A stretch of DNA of 64,000 bases from Isochrysis galbana (Eukaryota > Haptophyta > Isochrysidales > Isochrysidaceae), in NCBI GenBank assembly GCA_018136815.1, contig CM030938.1, positions 1,214,202 through 1,278,201 of the forward strand, read 5' to 3'. Positions 30,327-41,589 of the stretch are shown one piece after another. The notes beneath the pieces are model-generated. The model did not search any database. It was given only the letters and a program-made list of their open reading frames with translations, and had not been told where the DNA came from. Each line of letters starts with the position of its first letter. The stretch's first letter is position 1. Made by a program: the position numbers and the translations under genes.

Positions 30327-31191
30327 AGTCTTGGCTTGTATGTTTTATGATGATTTCCACACGTCGGCATCATGCATCATTATCGCCACCAATCAGGTCA
30401 TAGGGTCATGGGAGCAAATTTCGGGCGATGCGGCTCCATCGTCTTATGCAAAAGACTGGTCCTGCATCTGCATATTGATGGCAAAGCTCCAGCTCAATCT
30501 TGGTACTTGGTAGTGTCCTCTAGGCTCCAAGTCCGAAGGCAAGGGGCCGCCAATGCCAATGTGTGCTAGGAATCAAAAAGGAAAAAGGGTCTCGAAGCAC
30601 CTTTGCAGGTGCTTCCAGCTCCCAGCCGCCTCTTTAGAGATAGAAGGAGTGAAACTGAGTTTGAAACTGTGGGAGGAGACGCATCGCAACCGCGCCTCCC
30701 CCCGCCCCTCGCCCCCACCCCCCTACCCTCGGCGATACCTGAGGACTGAGCTCTGTTCTATGTTCTCTTGTTCTATTATTGTGCCATCCCTGGGGCGAGC
30801 CGTCGATCGATCGAGAGTCTCGGACCACTTCACCCCCCTTTTTTATTGTTAGCCGAGAGTTAGCATGAATAGTGCTATATATAGTGCGTTCTGCGGATTT
30901 GCTAAGGAAAGCCCCCCGTGGCGAAAGTTCCGCGGGATAAGAAGAGAGGCAGATATATGAGAACTGACTTTAGATATATATATATATCGGAGGGTGAAGA
31001 GAGATTCGGAGAGCCGCCGACCGTCGGTTTCATTCTTCGCGAGGGGCAGAGAGAGAGAGAGAGAGAGGGGGAGAGGGGGGAGAAGGGGGGGAGAGAGGGG
31101 GGGGGGGGGGGGGGGACGTGAGGGAGAGAGAGGACGAGAGGGAGGGGGTTGGGGTGTGTGGGTGTGTGTGAGTGGGAGGCGAGCGTGCCCG
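30327..31191. other. 5' flank of the armadillo-like gene
   Basis: No gene seen in 30330-30900. TATATATATATATC at 30973-30986 may be a TATA element. A GA tract with a G-run of about 18 (31048-31118) and GTGTGTG repeats fill the last 140 bases before the ATG at 31192. Confidence 0.5.
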
Positions 31192-33480
31192 ATGGCTCGT
31201 CTCGAGTCCACCTCTACAGCCTCGCTCCTCTCGCTCCTCTCCTCCCGCGAGGCATCGATAGCCTCCCGCCTCTCCGCACTCACTCAGCTTGGTCTCACCC
31301 TAGACCGCGCCGAGGATACGGAGGCCGCAGAGCTCTGTGCTCAGCTGCGCGAGGCCCATGCGCTCGATCACTTCCTGCGACTGCTACGCGAGCCGCTACA
31401 GCCCAGCCTTCACCCTCTCGCGCTCATGCTCCTCGGCAACATGTGCTCCAAGCAGGCTGACCCGCAAGCGCAGCTCACACACGAAGCGCTCGCCACCGCC
31501 CACGGATTCGAGGCCATCCTGCCCTTCCTCTTCGCTGACGATAGCACCACACTCATCTACGCGCTCGGTGCTGTGCAGAATACCTGCGGAGAGGCGCGCT
31601 ACCAGGACATGCTGCTCAAGCTCGAGCTAGCCAGCCTGTTGCAAGAGCATGTGCACTCAGAGAACGAGACGCTAGCCACCTTTGCCAAGGGCGCACTAGC
31701 CAACATGAACGCAACCACGCTGGAGCAGTACTCGTCAGCCGAGCTGCGAGCGAGCGACGAGCAGCCCGAGCACACGTTTCTAGCCGAGAGTCTCGCGAGG
31801 ATTGCCGATGCGGCCGGAGAGGCCGCGGAGCGTGAGGCGGGAACGGCGGTAGGGCTCGCTTCTGCCAAAATCGGTGACAATGCGAGGCGCATCCTCGCAG
31901 ACAGGGACGGTGAGACGCGTCAGGGGGAGGCGAGGGCCGCCACCGCCTTTGAGGTCCAACATGTGGCCCAGGTGGGGGTGGTAACCGTTAGCGAGCGGCA
32001 GGTGCGGGTTGCTGCGGACGTGGAGGCCGAGATGGAGGCCTTGCTCGCGGCGGGAGCACAAAGCGCCTCGCAAGCGGCTCAGAGCGATCCTGTCCTTGCT
32101 GTCACTCCAGCGATGAGCGAGGACGAGGCCGCTACGCTCGCTGACGAGCTGAGTTCGGCGGAGGCGGTTGAACTGGCCGCTAAGGCCGCCGAAGACAGGA
32201 ATTGGCCGGAGATTCAGGCCACCAATGCGTGCCCCGAGGCATCCAAGATTTCGGCCTCACAGGAGCGGTCGATGACGGTGCTCAAGAAGACGCACGTCTC
32301 TGTCTCTCTGCATGTTGGCCCCGAATTGGTAGGCGGCATGCATCCCGTCTCGATGCATCTGAAGGTGTCGCCATTGACCACCTTATCTACGGTGGATCCT
32401 AAACAGCCCAAAGCCGAGGCCGTCAGAGAGACGATCAGGCAAGGAGCCGCAAATGCTTTGCGGAGCAGTGCAGCTCCTGTGCAAGCTGCACTGCACGTGG
32501 ACAATAACTCAGCAAGGGTACGACTGTCACTCACATGCGTTTGCGGGTGGGCTGGCACTCTCGCCGACAACCGACGGGTCGACGCCGTCACACGAGTGCT
32601 CATGCGGCGCGAAGACGACGAAGAGTGCCAGGACGTCACTGTCACCAACTCTTCCGTTGTGACCACCGAGGCGCTGGTGGAGGGTACACACGTCGGAGGC
32701 CGGGCGCTCGAGGAGCCGGACGATGAAGGGCCGCCGGCCGATGCCCTCGGTCACAGCCACGAGTCGATCGCGAGTTTCACCGAGCCTATTGACGCAGAGC
32801 GCAGCACTCGGCTTGCCGACAAGGCGCAGGAGACGCGAACGCTGCCGCCGCCCATAGCGAGCAGCTCACGAGTCCAAATGGCCTACAATGGAGGCCGCCG
32901 GCTTCCTGTGGCGCTGCAGCACCTGCTGCCGCGCCAGGTTGCGCGCCCTGTGGCTAAGCTCGAGCCCCTAAATCCGCGTCCTGTGCCCGTCTCGCTAAAG
33001 ACTTCGCGTGGATGGACCAGTTTTACGGGCCCGTCGCCCAACCGCCGGCCTTCTCCGCACCTTCAATCCTTGCATTCCCAAAGGCGAAGTAAAACGGTTC
33101 TTGGTGCGAGCCCCGCTTCTTCTAGCGGGAAATCCTCCGGCAGCTCGCTGACGCCCCGTTCCGCATCATCGCCGGCGCGCCCGCCGAGGCCAATGCCTCG
33201 GGACGTGCCTCCGGCCCTCTCCGCAGCCCTACTGAACGAGCAAATTGTCGCAACTGTTCTCCAGCAAAGCTCAGCCCGTAATGCTGCGTATGCGGACGAG
33301 ATGTACAACAACCGGCGTGCGACCGGTGGCAACTCGAAGCCCCATCTACCGCCCGTCTCACGCGCTAGCGGGAGCAAGTTGGCTGACAAGCGACGCTCGG
33401 CGCAGCCCACCTTTGACGAGGCCGCCTACGTCCGGGGGCTTCTGAGTGGTGGCCGCGGCCGCGGCAGCGTGCTAGTCTAA
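31192..33480 (+). CDS. armadillo/HEAT-like repeat protein
   Basis: The start ATGGCTCGTC at 31192 is chosen; the open frame extends upstream only through the GA-rich leader. The product is 762 residues. Residues 1-185 are all-helical with armadillo-like spacing: 'LALMLLGNMCSKQADP', 'LIYALGAVQNTCGEARYQD' and 'LATFAKGALANMNATT' are consecutive three-helix units. The rest is acidic and Ala/Glu-rich, then Ser/Pro/Arg-rich and probably disordered, with a conserved-looking end 'FDEAAYVRGLLSGGRGRG'. It is likely a cytosolic or cytoskeletal scaffold; many algal genomes have proteins of this build without known function. A single exon is evident. Confidence 0.7.
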   Translation: MARLESTSTASLLSLLSSREASIASRLSALTQLGLTLDRAEDTEAAELCAQLREAHALDHFLRLLREPLQPSLHPLALMLLGNMCSKQADPQAQLTHEALATAHGFEAILPFLFADDSTTLIYALGAVQNTCGEARYQDMLLKLELASLLQEHVHSENETLATFAKGALANMNATTLEQYSSAELRASDEQPEHTFLAESLARIADAAGEAAEREAGTAVGLASAKIGDNARRILADRDGETRQGEARAATAFEVQHVAQVGVVTVSERQVRVAADVEAEMEALLAAGAQSASQAAQSDPVLAVTPAMSEDEAATLADELSSAEAVELAAKAAEDRNWPEIQATNACPEASKISASQERSMTVLKKTHVSVSLHVGPELVGGMHPVSMHLKVSPLTTLSTVDPKQPKAEAVRETIRQGAANALRSSAAPVQAALHVDNNSARVRLSLTCVCGWAGTLADNRRVDAVTRVLMRREDDEECQDVTVTNSSVVTTEALVEGTHVGGRALEEPDDEGPPADALGHSHESIASFTEPIDAERSTRLADKAQETRTLPPPIASSSRVQMAYNGGRRLPVALQHLLPRQVARPVAKLEPLNPRPVPVSLKTSRGWTSFTGPSPNRRPSPHLQSLHSQRRSKTVLGASPASSSGKSSGSSLTPRSASSPARPPRPMPRDVPPALSAALLNEQIVATVLQQSSARNAAYADEMYNNRRATGGNSKPHLPPVSRASGSKLADKRRSAQPTFDEAAYVRGLLSGGRGRGSVLV

Positions 33481-34323
33481 GATGGTCGCCGTTTTTATGC
33501 GCAAGGAGGGACCAGGCGGCTCCCTGACGGACTTGACTCGCGTGAAAGTTGAGCGAGGCCTCACCAGATAGCAAATCCGTGTCTGAAGCGACTTGCTCGC
33601 AATCCTCGCGTCCTATCACTACTGCCGACTAGCCATTTGGGCACTCTGGGGACGGAAGGATGAAAAATTCTTGATGGACACATACTCTAAGCGGAACGGA
33701 GAGGAGCGGTCGGCTATCGCGGGCGCACTGTCGATGGGACGAGTATTTGTTTCCGTCGGGCCCACGCGCAACGCTTGCCCCATGCGTACGCACCAACCGT
33801 GAGCGTTTGAGTAGGTACGTTCTTTGTCTTTGTGTTAGCGTGGCGCGGGTCCACACTGGCGTGCCGAGCTTAAATGCACGAGCCGTCGTCAGCTGTCGCA
33901 CGCGTGAGTGTATCTGCGAGCAATTCATCTCTATTCTCCGAGAAACACTGTTGCGGGTAGGGGGGGTTGTTCATATCTCTTCGCATATTTCCCGCCATTA
34001 GGTTTCCTCGCGTGGCTCCCCTTCGTCGTCTAGTTCCGTATCACGCTCGCCTCTTCTGCCCGCTCCCGATAGGATCGTCCCCTTACGTCCCCTCTTTCCC
34101 GCTTCTCGCCTCGTCTCTCCTTCTCTCTCTCCCCGTTCCCACTGAGTGTTTTCCGCCCACTGTCATCCCTTTCTTTTCCCGCGTGTTCTCTTCTTCCCCC
34201 CCCCCCCCCCGCGCATCTTCTCTCGGTCCGGTAGCTTTTGTACGCTCAGCGCTATCGCTTGAGCGCTCCTGTGGCCTTCTGCCCTGTGTGCCCCCCGTCC
34301 TCGTTCTCGTCTCGTGTGACCGT
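33481..34323. other. intergenic / 5' leader of the proline-rich ORF
   Basis: 33481-33960 has no coherent frame. From 33960 the sequence becomes pyrimidine-rich, including a C-run at 34196-34210, and reads open into the ORF beginning at 34324. Confidence 0.4.
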
Positions 34324-35440
34324 ATGCCGGTCGAGGTCCCTCGTTCGTCCTCAGCTCCTCCGATGCGTGCCTCCCATGTGTCCGGTGGCCCGTGCCCCAT
34401 GCCCCCGAACTGTACTCCACATGTTACATACATCAATCCTCTTGCCTCCACATGCAACACAGCCACAGCTCCACTCCATCCCACACATGGTAGCGGAGGC
34501 GTGCCGATCACGCCTTGCCACTCACGCCCACTCCTCTTCGCTCCCCACACCACCTCCTGTCCGCCAGCTCCGACCGCTCCCCACTCCTTACAGCCACCTC
34601 AATTCTTCCAACCATGTCAGCCTTTCCAGACCTCCCATCCAACTCACTACCATCCAGTTGCATCCAAGCCACGCCAACCGAACGGACACGCCCTCGCGCC
34701 CTTCTCCTCTCTCTCTCCTCCTCCGGTCGCCTCCAATGATCCTCCTCCCGCCGCCGCCTTACCATTCCAACACCCACCGACTTGCCAGACCAATTTCCAG
34801 CCCAACTTCCACCAAATGCCCCACCAACCATCACCTCCTCAATTCGCACCGGCCTACCACCACCAACCCACGCCGGACCCCACAATTCTCCCCTCGCCGA
34901 CTCAGCCGCACTTCTACTCACCCCTGCCCAACCTCCTCGGCTCCTGCCCTGCCGTCTACCCTATCGCTCATCCAACCACACAAGCCACATATCCGCTCCC
35001 TCCTGTCTTCACGCCTCACCCCGTTCCTCTCGATCTCGACAACGACGACTTCATTACCGCCATCGCCCGGAAGCTCTACCACCTCGGCTCTCCCCACTCT
35101 GCCTCCTTGGCGTCCCCGATCCCACCGCACCCCGCTGCCCCGCTTCAACATCCCCAACACGTCCACTCCCATTCTCAAATCCCAGGCACGCTCGTGCCAG
35201 CAACACCACCGAACCCGTCCCCACCGTCGCCCCTTTGCACCCCGTCGCGACCCCCGCCCCCACCCCCGCCTCCACCACCGCCGCCACTATCGCCGCCGCC
35301 ACTACCGCCCCAACCACCCCCACCCCCCCCTTCTAATCCCGTCCCTTCTCTCTCCCCCCCGGACAACTACAACCTTTACTTCGACCCGCTCGATTTTAAC
35401 AATCACCCCGCCAACAAACAAATCACCACGTCTCATCTCT
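34324..35440 (+). CDS. proline-rich ORF, cut by assembly gap; possible retroelement ORF1
   Basis: The ATG at 34324 (M-P-V-E-V-P-R-S) is preferred over an upstream in-frame methionine at 33967. About 370 residues, very rich in Pro, His and Thr, with a poly-Pro run near residue 320. Two short ordered segments stand out: 'LDLDNDDFITAIARKLYHLG' and 'NYNLYFDPLDFNNHPANK' just before the gap. Such composition is common in gag-like ORF1 proteins of non-LTR elements, and a cassette-family repeat lies just past the gap. I do not recognise the protein. Confidence 0.4.
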
Positions 35441-35540
35441 NNNNNNNNNNNNNNNNNNNNNNNNNNNNNNNNNNNNNNNNNNNNNNNNNNNNNNNNNNNN
35501 NNNNNNNNNNNNNNNNNNNNNNNNNNNNNNNNNNNNNNNN
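35441..35540. other. assembly gap (100 N)
   Basis: Exactly 100 N, the conventional placeholder for a gap of unknown size. It truncates the proline-rich ORF. Confidence 0.99.
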
Positions 35541-35555
35541 CCCTCTCTGCTCTCT

Positions 35556-35650
35556 AGTGCTCTTTACCGAATCCTTGTGGTGGTATCGGGGGTCTGCGCC
35601 TTCATCCACTCAGCGCCAAACGAGGGTTACCAAATGAAGGCAAACGACCT
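35556..35650 (-). repeat. cassette-family repeat, inverted copy with different interior
   Basis: Read on the minus strand, it begins GAGGTCGTTTGCCTTCATTT and ends CCCCGATACCACCACAAGGA followed by TTCGGTAAAGAG. Both end boxes match 45992-46390, but only about 50 bases lie between them here, and these are unlike the interior there. Confidence 0.65.
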
Positions 35651-36724
35651 CGACTATGGACATTTGATGGCTCAACTTGAGTCTTTCCCATGCATTACTG
35701 CCGACGGAACGTGACCTCAGCCCCGCAGGCTACTACCCACCCGCGCGCTCGGATTTCGTCGCGAGCACTACCGTACAACCCTCTCCGCTGCCTGCCTTCC
35801 TCTGCTGACGGGCGTCAGCCTCCGCCGCGCCTGCCGCCTGCCGCCGGCTTGCCTCCCTCCTCATCGCCCTCAGACCCTATGGGTCATCCCAATTCGTCAA
35901 TCAAGGAGTTGCCTCCATGGGAGGTGAAGTCTAGCTGCCACCCACCATGGGGAGTGCTTGGTTGGGCGCCGGATCGAAGGAGATCGGTGGCAGAGCTTTG
36001 TTCTAGCGCTGGTTGTTTGGGGGTATAGGGTTTCGCTTTTTCCTTGCCTTTGTGGCTTCTTTCTGGGGAGTCAAGGCGGGGGTGGGCATGGCATGGTCTT
36101 GCACTTGTGAGGCAGCGGCCTGCGAGCGCGTCGGCTCCGGCGGCCCCATTGGGGCGTCGTGGATGCAGTGGCGGTGGGCTGGAATGGGAAGGGGGAAGCC
36201 GTCGTCGGCGCGTGCTTTTGCTCAAACGATAACGATAATTTTTGAATATTCAATAGACAATAGAATGGGATGTGTGATGGAGGGCAAGGAAGAGGTTCAT
36301 AAACTTCTCAATAGCACGTGCGTAAATTGATGGAGGGCAGGCGAAAACTCGATAGCACGTGCGTTGCATACAGCTAGCTACGAACTTCTCAATAACTAAC
36401 TAAAAGTTGAGCAAAAGCGTCGTAAGATGAAGAGCTCTAACGTTGAACCCCCTTCACTATCCCTGGTTGTGTTAGCCTAAGCGGAGATACTTTGGTGGGG
36501 GGACGTTGCGGTTGGAGCGCCACTTCGCGGCCTCTCCTTCATGGCACGCGAGATGACGTCAGTCAGCGGGGAGTATATATAGGGCCAACGCCCTTGAATC
36601 TCCGAACCGACTTCCGTCCTGCCCTCTCAGGGCGACAACACGAACGCGGAACGAATAGCCAAACCGAAAGCGGAAACGCACTCACAAAATGTGCTGTATC
36701 CTGTGGCGTCTCGCCTGAGATGAC
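35651..36724. other. intergenic; fragment of the 2.66-kb ORF family, TATA-type promoter motif
   Basis: 35655-35720 resembles 2668-2730 (TGGACATTTGAT-G/C-GCTCAA ... GACGGAACG), a remnant of the element ORF at 2660-3436. At about 36555-36582 the sequence TGACGTCAGTCA is followed by GTATATATAGGGCC, which looks like a CRE-type site and a TATA box directed rightward, but no gene starts downstream on the plus strand. The rest is uninformative. Confidence 0.4.
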
Positions 36725-39424
36725 TTAGTGGCAGCACGGGAGGTCATAGTCGTCGTGGCCGTGCTTCCAGTCGCAGGCGTCTGCGCACACGTCGGTCTTC
36801 GCGATGGCACGCTTCTCAGCAAGGCTGCGGCGGCGGTACTTGCCGTAGGCGGAGACAAACAGGGATTCACCGGCCTCGGTAAGCTCGGAGGGGGCGGCCA
36901 GCGGAGTAGTGGCCCAGTCAATGTCAGGCAGGATCAATGACATCATCTGCGCGGTGTAGTGGAAGCCCTGCGCGCAGCACACAGGGACGCAAGCAAGCGT
37001 GACTTCAGAAGCATGTTCGACAAAACTCAACACACGGGGCAGCCGCTCTTGGCTCGCAGCGGTTGACATCGCACCTTTGACATGCAGCCCTGATAGTATC
37101 CCTTCATCTGGTTGTTGACCACGACGTGCTTGCCATCGAGGGCGTCATAGATGTCCTGGGGCGTGTATGGCACGGCGACGGACATGGCGGCCGACCAATC
37201 GTAGAAGCCGGTCATCTCCTGGTCACGCGGGCGGTCAAAGCTGCCGTACGGGACGGTGTTGACGGTGTTCATCTTGTGGTTGTCGTTGCCCAGAGCACCG
37301 GCGATCGGCACCGTCTTCCGGGTTGCCGGGTCATAAATAACGGCCATGTTGTACTCGCCGAGCGCACCGGCATCCTCCGCGAGCAAAACCTTGCCGCCCT
37401 TGAGCCAGAGGAGGCTGTCGACGTACTCATAGCCCCTGGAGTTGGAGGCGTAGCGGTTGGGGCCGATGAAGACCTGATCGGCCAACACGTGGAAGAGCCG
37501 GGCGTTCACGAAGTCGGGCATCTTGGCACCATTGCGCGAAGTGACGGTCGACGCCGCGAGCGCTGCCGGCGTTAGCTTCTCCAAAAATTGCGCCTCGAGG
37601 AAGGCGGCGGTGGAAGCGAGGCGGCCGATGGGGCAAGAATCGTCTCCGGCAACACAGGCCGGCACGGATAGACCGAGGCCGGTCTCGGCCATGGCCCACT
37701 GATTGGGCTTGTCGGGGTTGACGGAGCCCCACTCCTGCTTGTCAACGCCGGTCATACGGATGGGGGTGCTTCCCTGCACCGTCGAGGCGCAGTTGACTGC
37801 ATCGGCGTTGAAGGTAGCGTACGAGCCGTCGAAGACCAGCTCGATGGGCTCGAGGCGCGCGGCCTTGGGCACAAAGTTGTAATCCGGCCGTCCCGACGCC
37901 GGCCACTCCATGAACGTTGCCATGTCGGTCTCGCCCGCAGGGTCAACCACGCGGTAAATACGGCCCTGGTTGGGGCCGAGGCCGTTGCGGTCCAGGAAGT
38001 GCGTGGCGGTCTTGTCCTTCTTGCCGATCCACACATTCCAGCCAGAGCCGCATCCCTCCACCTCGGAGCCGTAATCCTGAATGCCGACCGCGATCCAGTC
38101 CGGGTGGCCGGTGGATATGGTGAAGGCCATCTCGACGGTGCCAACGGCAAGTTGTGGGAGCGGATACCAGTCGCCAGTGCGGACGTCGAGTGCGTTGATG
38201 GTGCCACGCACGCCGTCGCCAATCGGGTGGCCCTCCATCGAGATGAGGAGCACGTCATCCTCGAATCCGACGCCCTCAGTGGCGCCGTATGCCGGGGCGC
38301 CGTTGACCCGGTAGGAGAACTCGTGCTTGAGCGCGAGCTTAGAACCGCAATGGCCGTACAGGCCACACTGCGCTGAGCCCGCCTCGTCGCAGTTGGGCGA
38401 CGCCATTTCCGCCTGGCTGGCCTGCACGTTTGCAAAGAGTTGACGGTGCTCAGTGATGAGGCCATAGATGTCGCCCGACTTGAGCGATCCGTCGAAAGGC
38501 TGGTTGTATTGAACTTTGCCCGTCTGCATCGTGTAGATCTTGCGAACGGCGTGGCCGGCATTGACTGCCTCGAGACTGCTGCGGTCGAAATCGAAGAATT
38601 GCTCCGCTGCTCCAGTCAACATGAGTCGACACTCCTCCGTGGGCTCGGGCTGGCCGAAGCCACCTGACGAGGCGAATGAGACGGAGGTCGCTGTGGTGGC
38701 AGCGCGCAATGGGAGACTCCGGACGCAGGGGTGAGCAGGCGCACGCACCGGACTCCTCGCAGATAGAGACGTACCACTTCGGCGAATAGTCGGCCCCGGT
38801 GCGGCCGCTCAGCTCGGTATTGATGAACGCACGGGCGACAGCCGCGCCATCGGAGAGCGAGCTCATCGTGCCGTCGTTGAGGATGGGCATGACGTTCAGG
38901 CCGTCGAAAGCGCCGATGGCGCAGTGCTGACCGACCGGGTTCTGCGGCGAGTTCTGCCACTGGGCCAGGGTCGGCGCGCACTCCGAGGCAGTGACGACAG
39001 CCTCAATTTTCGTGCCAGAGAAGGCCTCGGTCTGGGCCAGGTGTGTGCCAGCCGGCAGGAAGCACATGTCATCGTCGAACTTCACAGTTGGGAAGTTGGT
39101 CTCGGCGGCATCCACGCCGCAGCACTCGGCCTCGTACACATGGGCAGCTTCCTCGCATGTGATGCGAGCGTTGGTGCGCTCGTACTTGTCGTTCGCCATT
39201 GGGACGTAGGTAAAGTTTGGGCTCTCGCAGGTGAGCGCGCCCAGCACCGGCGTGGTTGGCTCCGGTGTCGGCTCTGGAGTAGGCGTCGTGGAGAAGCCCG
39301 CCGGTGCGGAGAAGAGGGAGAGCATCACGGACACGTGGATGCGATGGGTGTGTGTGTGACTGGATGCGAGCGATGCAGGACTGGATGTGGACCTCCGGGC
39401 CGACGGCGCCGACGGACGTGACAT
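36725..39424 (-). CDS. large protein of unknown family, 3 exons, probably secreted or surface
   Basis: Exons in minus order: 39424-38749, 38690-37075, 36967-36725. The 58-base and 107-base GT-AG introns restore phase exactly and give 844 residues. An alternative start at 39325 (M-L-S-L-F-S-A-P-A-G-F) shortens the N-terminus; its hydrophobic stretch is weak as a signal peptide. A Thr/Pro linker follows, then a Cys-containing domain with 'CEEAAHVYEAECCG' and 'GQHCAIGAFDGLNVMPI'. The body is rich in Gly, Asp and aromatic residues ('GFEDDVLLISMEGHPIGDGV', 'YEYVDSLLWLKGGKVLLAED') and looks like repeated beta-sheet, perhaps a propeller. The C-terminus ends in Cys/His pairs (D-L-P-C-C-H). Cysteine content suggests extracellular location. 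I considered PhoX-like phosphatases but saw no supporting motif. Confidence 0.68.
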
Positions 39425-39498
39425 CTCTCATTCGCTTCAGATCAGAGGCTATAACGGTTCCTATATGTTTTCCCCGGGTCCATCAGTGGGCGAGGCGG

Positions 39499-39499
<1 letters not shown>

Positions 39500-39537
<38 letters not shown>

Positions 39538-39619
39538 TTCCCCCTTCATCATTGAAGGAGGGGACGAGGGAGGAACGAGGGGCGGGACCGGACGGCGAGG
39601 AGCGGGATACTAGGGATAC

Positions 39620-39685
<66 letters not shown>
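39500..39685. repeat. two poly-C runs (38 and 63 bases)
   Basis: Uninterrupted C at 39500-39537 and 39623-39685, upstream of the start of the 36725-39424 gene. On the gene's strand they are G-runs. The assembled length may not be exact. Confidence 0.9.
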
Positions 39686-39687
<2 letters not shown>

Positions 39688-40432
39688 TTCCATCCCCGCA
39701 CGTTTTCCCCCTTTGACGTCCCGTCCCACCCGCCCTCCGAAGCCCTCCACCGTCGTCTCGGCGCGCCCGCTCCTCCCCGTCGTCGAGCATCCGAACAAAG
39801 ATGCACGTAGCGACCTCTTTGACTGAGGAGCGAATCGCGCTCGCTCATCATCATCATTGAGGGGCATGGCCGCTCGCTCGCTCGCTCGCTCGGCGCTCGG
39901 GGCGATGACTACGCGCCCTCGTCGATACTTTTTAATGAATTTTATTTTATTCTAAAGTTAGTTGTAGAGATTTCGGTTTCGCTTTTGCCGACTTTGGGTT
40001 ACGCTTGTCGCATTCGCGAATCGACACTCGTTAGGCTTCGCTCTTCTCTTCGTCGTTCGGTATTTATCGTTATAATTCTCTCGTTCTCGTTCTCGGTCAA
40101 AAGCTTCGCTTGGATGCATGGGATCGTGGGTTGTGGAGCGCCCTCTCTCTTTCTCTCGAAAGAGAAGGGAAGTTTCCCCACCTTTCTTCCTCCCAGGCGC
40201 CTCGCAAATAGGTTTAATTTGCTATCTCTACAGCGGTTCTTTATCTGCTTCTGGGGGCAATCAGGTTTAATTTACGACCTCTTCGTATCTCCCCCTTAGG
40301 CACATCGCACTCCTTTCGTCTTATTTGGTAGGTCTCTTGGAATCTTGTGCGGCAGGATTGCCCCTCGTTTCCGTTATGGTGCGATTCCCCTTCCAGACGG
40401 GATCGCCGACAGATCGCCTTCTGATTCCAGCC
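39686..40432. other. intergenic, nothing recognised
   Basis: A (CTCG)n piece lies at about 39873-39891. Otherwise only short frames with no recognisable motif. Confidence 0.35.
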
Positions 40433-40783
40433 CATTGCCCATTTGGCCGGGTGACGTTGGCGTAGTTGTCGGCGCCACACACGTGTCGAACACGCGATGA
40501 CCACAGGCTCATAGGCAGAGGGCCGTTCGATCGAGCCGGCAGCTGAAAGCGCGCCCGGTCGCGTTCGAAAGTTGGGCACTCCAGCCCATTTGGCCGGTGA
40601 CGTTGGCGTAGTTGTCGGCGCCACACACGTGTCGAACACGCGATGACCACAGACAGGCTCATAGGCAGAGGGCCGTTCGATCGAGCCGGCAGCTGACGCG
40701 GTCGTAGAAGGATCGTTGATTGTTGCTTGCGGGAAGATGTCTGAAAGGTCGTAGTAGGAGTCGGGTCTGACAGTGTCTGCCAT
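40433..40783 (-). pseudogene. element ORF fragment (copy 2) with internal tandem duplication
   Basis: From 40783 the minus strand reads M-A-D-T-V-R-P-D-S-Y-Y-D-L, then 'SDIFPQATINDPS' and A-A-G-S-I-E-R-P, matching 21395-21547. The following segment, TGGCCGG-GTGACGTTGGCGT through GGCAGCTGA, is tandemly duplicated (40441-40546 and 40588-40696). The frame is broken further on. Confidence 0.6.
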
Positions 40784-40835
40784 CAAACGACACGAGCGAC
40801 GAGGTAGACTAGAGGTCGGAGGATCGTGACGCGTG

Positions 40836-40952
40836 TCAGCTGGCGTGGAGCGCGCCTTCTCGAAAGCCGGGCGGCTGCACGACGACATGAAGGCAGGGCA
40901 ATCGGATGCAACTTTGGAGCACTCCTTGCTGGCGGGAATGAATTGTGAGTGA
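40836..40952 (+). pseudogene. hAT transposase C-terminal fragment, family 1 (second copy)
   Basis: Encodes S-A-G-V-E-R-A-F-S, then 'KAGRLHDDMKAGQSDATLEH' and a stop, nearly identical to the end of 14790-15108. The same GCGCGCGCAGCGCGCC block follows at about 40978-40993. It is a short dead remnant oriented opposite to the element ORF just before it. Confidence 0.7.
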
Positions 40953-41093
40953 GGCTTGTTGTGTGTGTGTGTGATTCGCGCGCGCAGCGCGCCCTTAGCT
41001 CCGCGCGCCCCCATCAATTGTCTTCCGCGCGCCACGCGCAAGCCTCACGCCTGTAAGCTCGGTGGCTATTAATAGGTTGTTAATAGCTTTTGT

Positions 41094-41165
41094 CATCACA
41101 GCTATCTTGATAGATAGAGATAGTGCTCTTTCGCTATCTTGATAGATAGAGATAGTGCTTTTGCT
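41094..41165 (+). repeat. GATAGTGC minisatellite, locus 2
   Basis: Two and a half copies of CTATCTTGATAGATAGAGAT followed by AGTGC; related to 27808-27885 with one base changed in the centre of every unit. Confidence 0.8.
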
Positions 41166-41589
41166 GGGTAGTTAGCCTAATATCTTGATATCTGTCTATC
41201 ATGTTCACAGCCTTAACGTTGAAAGCGACGCTTAGAATAGAAGATGAGAGCACCCGTGGGTCCTTTGAGCACAAATTCGGAAGCTTGACGCGGCAACCTA
41301 TTTGTACGCATCGTCCCACCCATTTCTCCCTTTTACAGGAGTTTTGCTCGGGTGTTGCGGTGGGTGCAACCGCAGACGACACGCGTCTCATCTCCTGCAA
41401 ACAACGGCAATCAACGAAGAAAGAGAAACAATCTGCAACAACAACGAAAGGGAGGGAATGGTTCCGAAGACAAGTGAGCTACGATCTCCGACAACTCTAT
41501 TATTAGAGTGGGGGAGAGAAGTCACATAGGAGGGAGGGGAGGAAAGACAGCGGACGGAGCGTCGAGCGACGACAAAGAGCGACGGAGCC

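Noticed and set aside
30994..31191. N-terminal extension of the armadillo-like protein
   Set aside because: It is translation of a GA/G-run tract (Arg/Glu/Gly only); the ATG at 31192 is in better context.
37027..37074. C-terminal K-V-R-C-Q-P-L-R ending of the 573-codon frame
   Set aside because: It is read-through into a GT-AG intron (37074-36968); splicing continues the protein to 36725.
36725..39424. PhoX-type alkaline phosphatase
   Set aside because: General length and secreted character fit, but I found none of the expected metal-site motifs, so no function is assigned.
39461..39867. Poly-Gly and poly-Pro frames across the C-runs
   Set aside because: They are products of homopolymer DNA in every frame and do not represent coding sequence.
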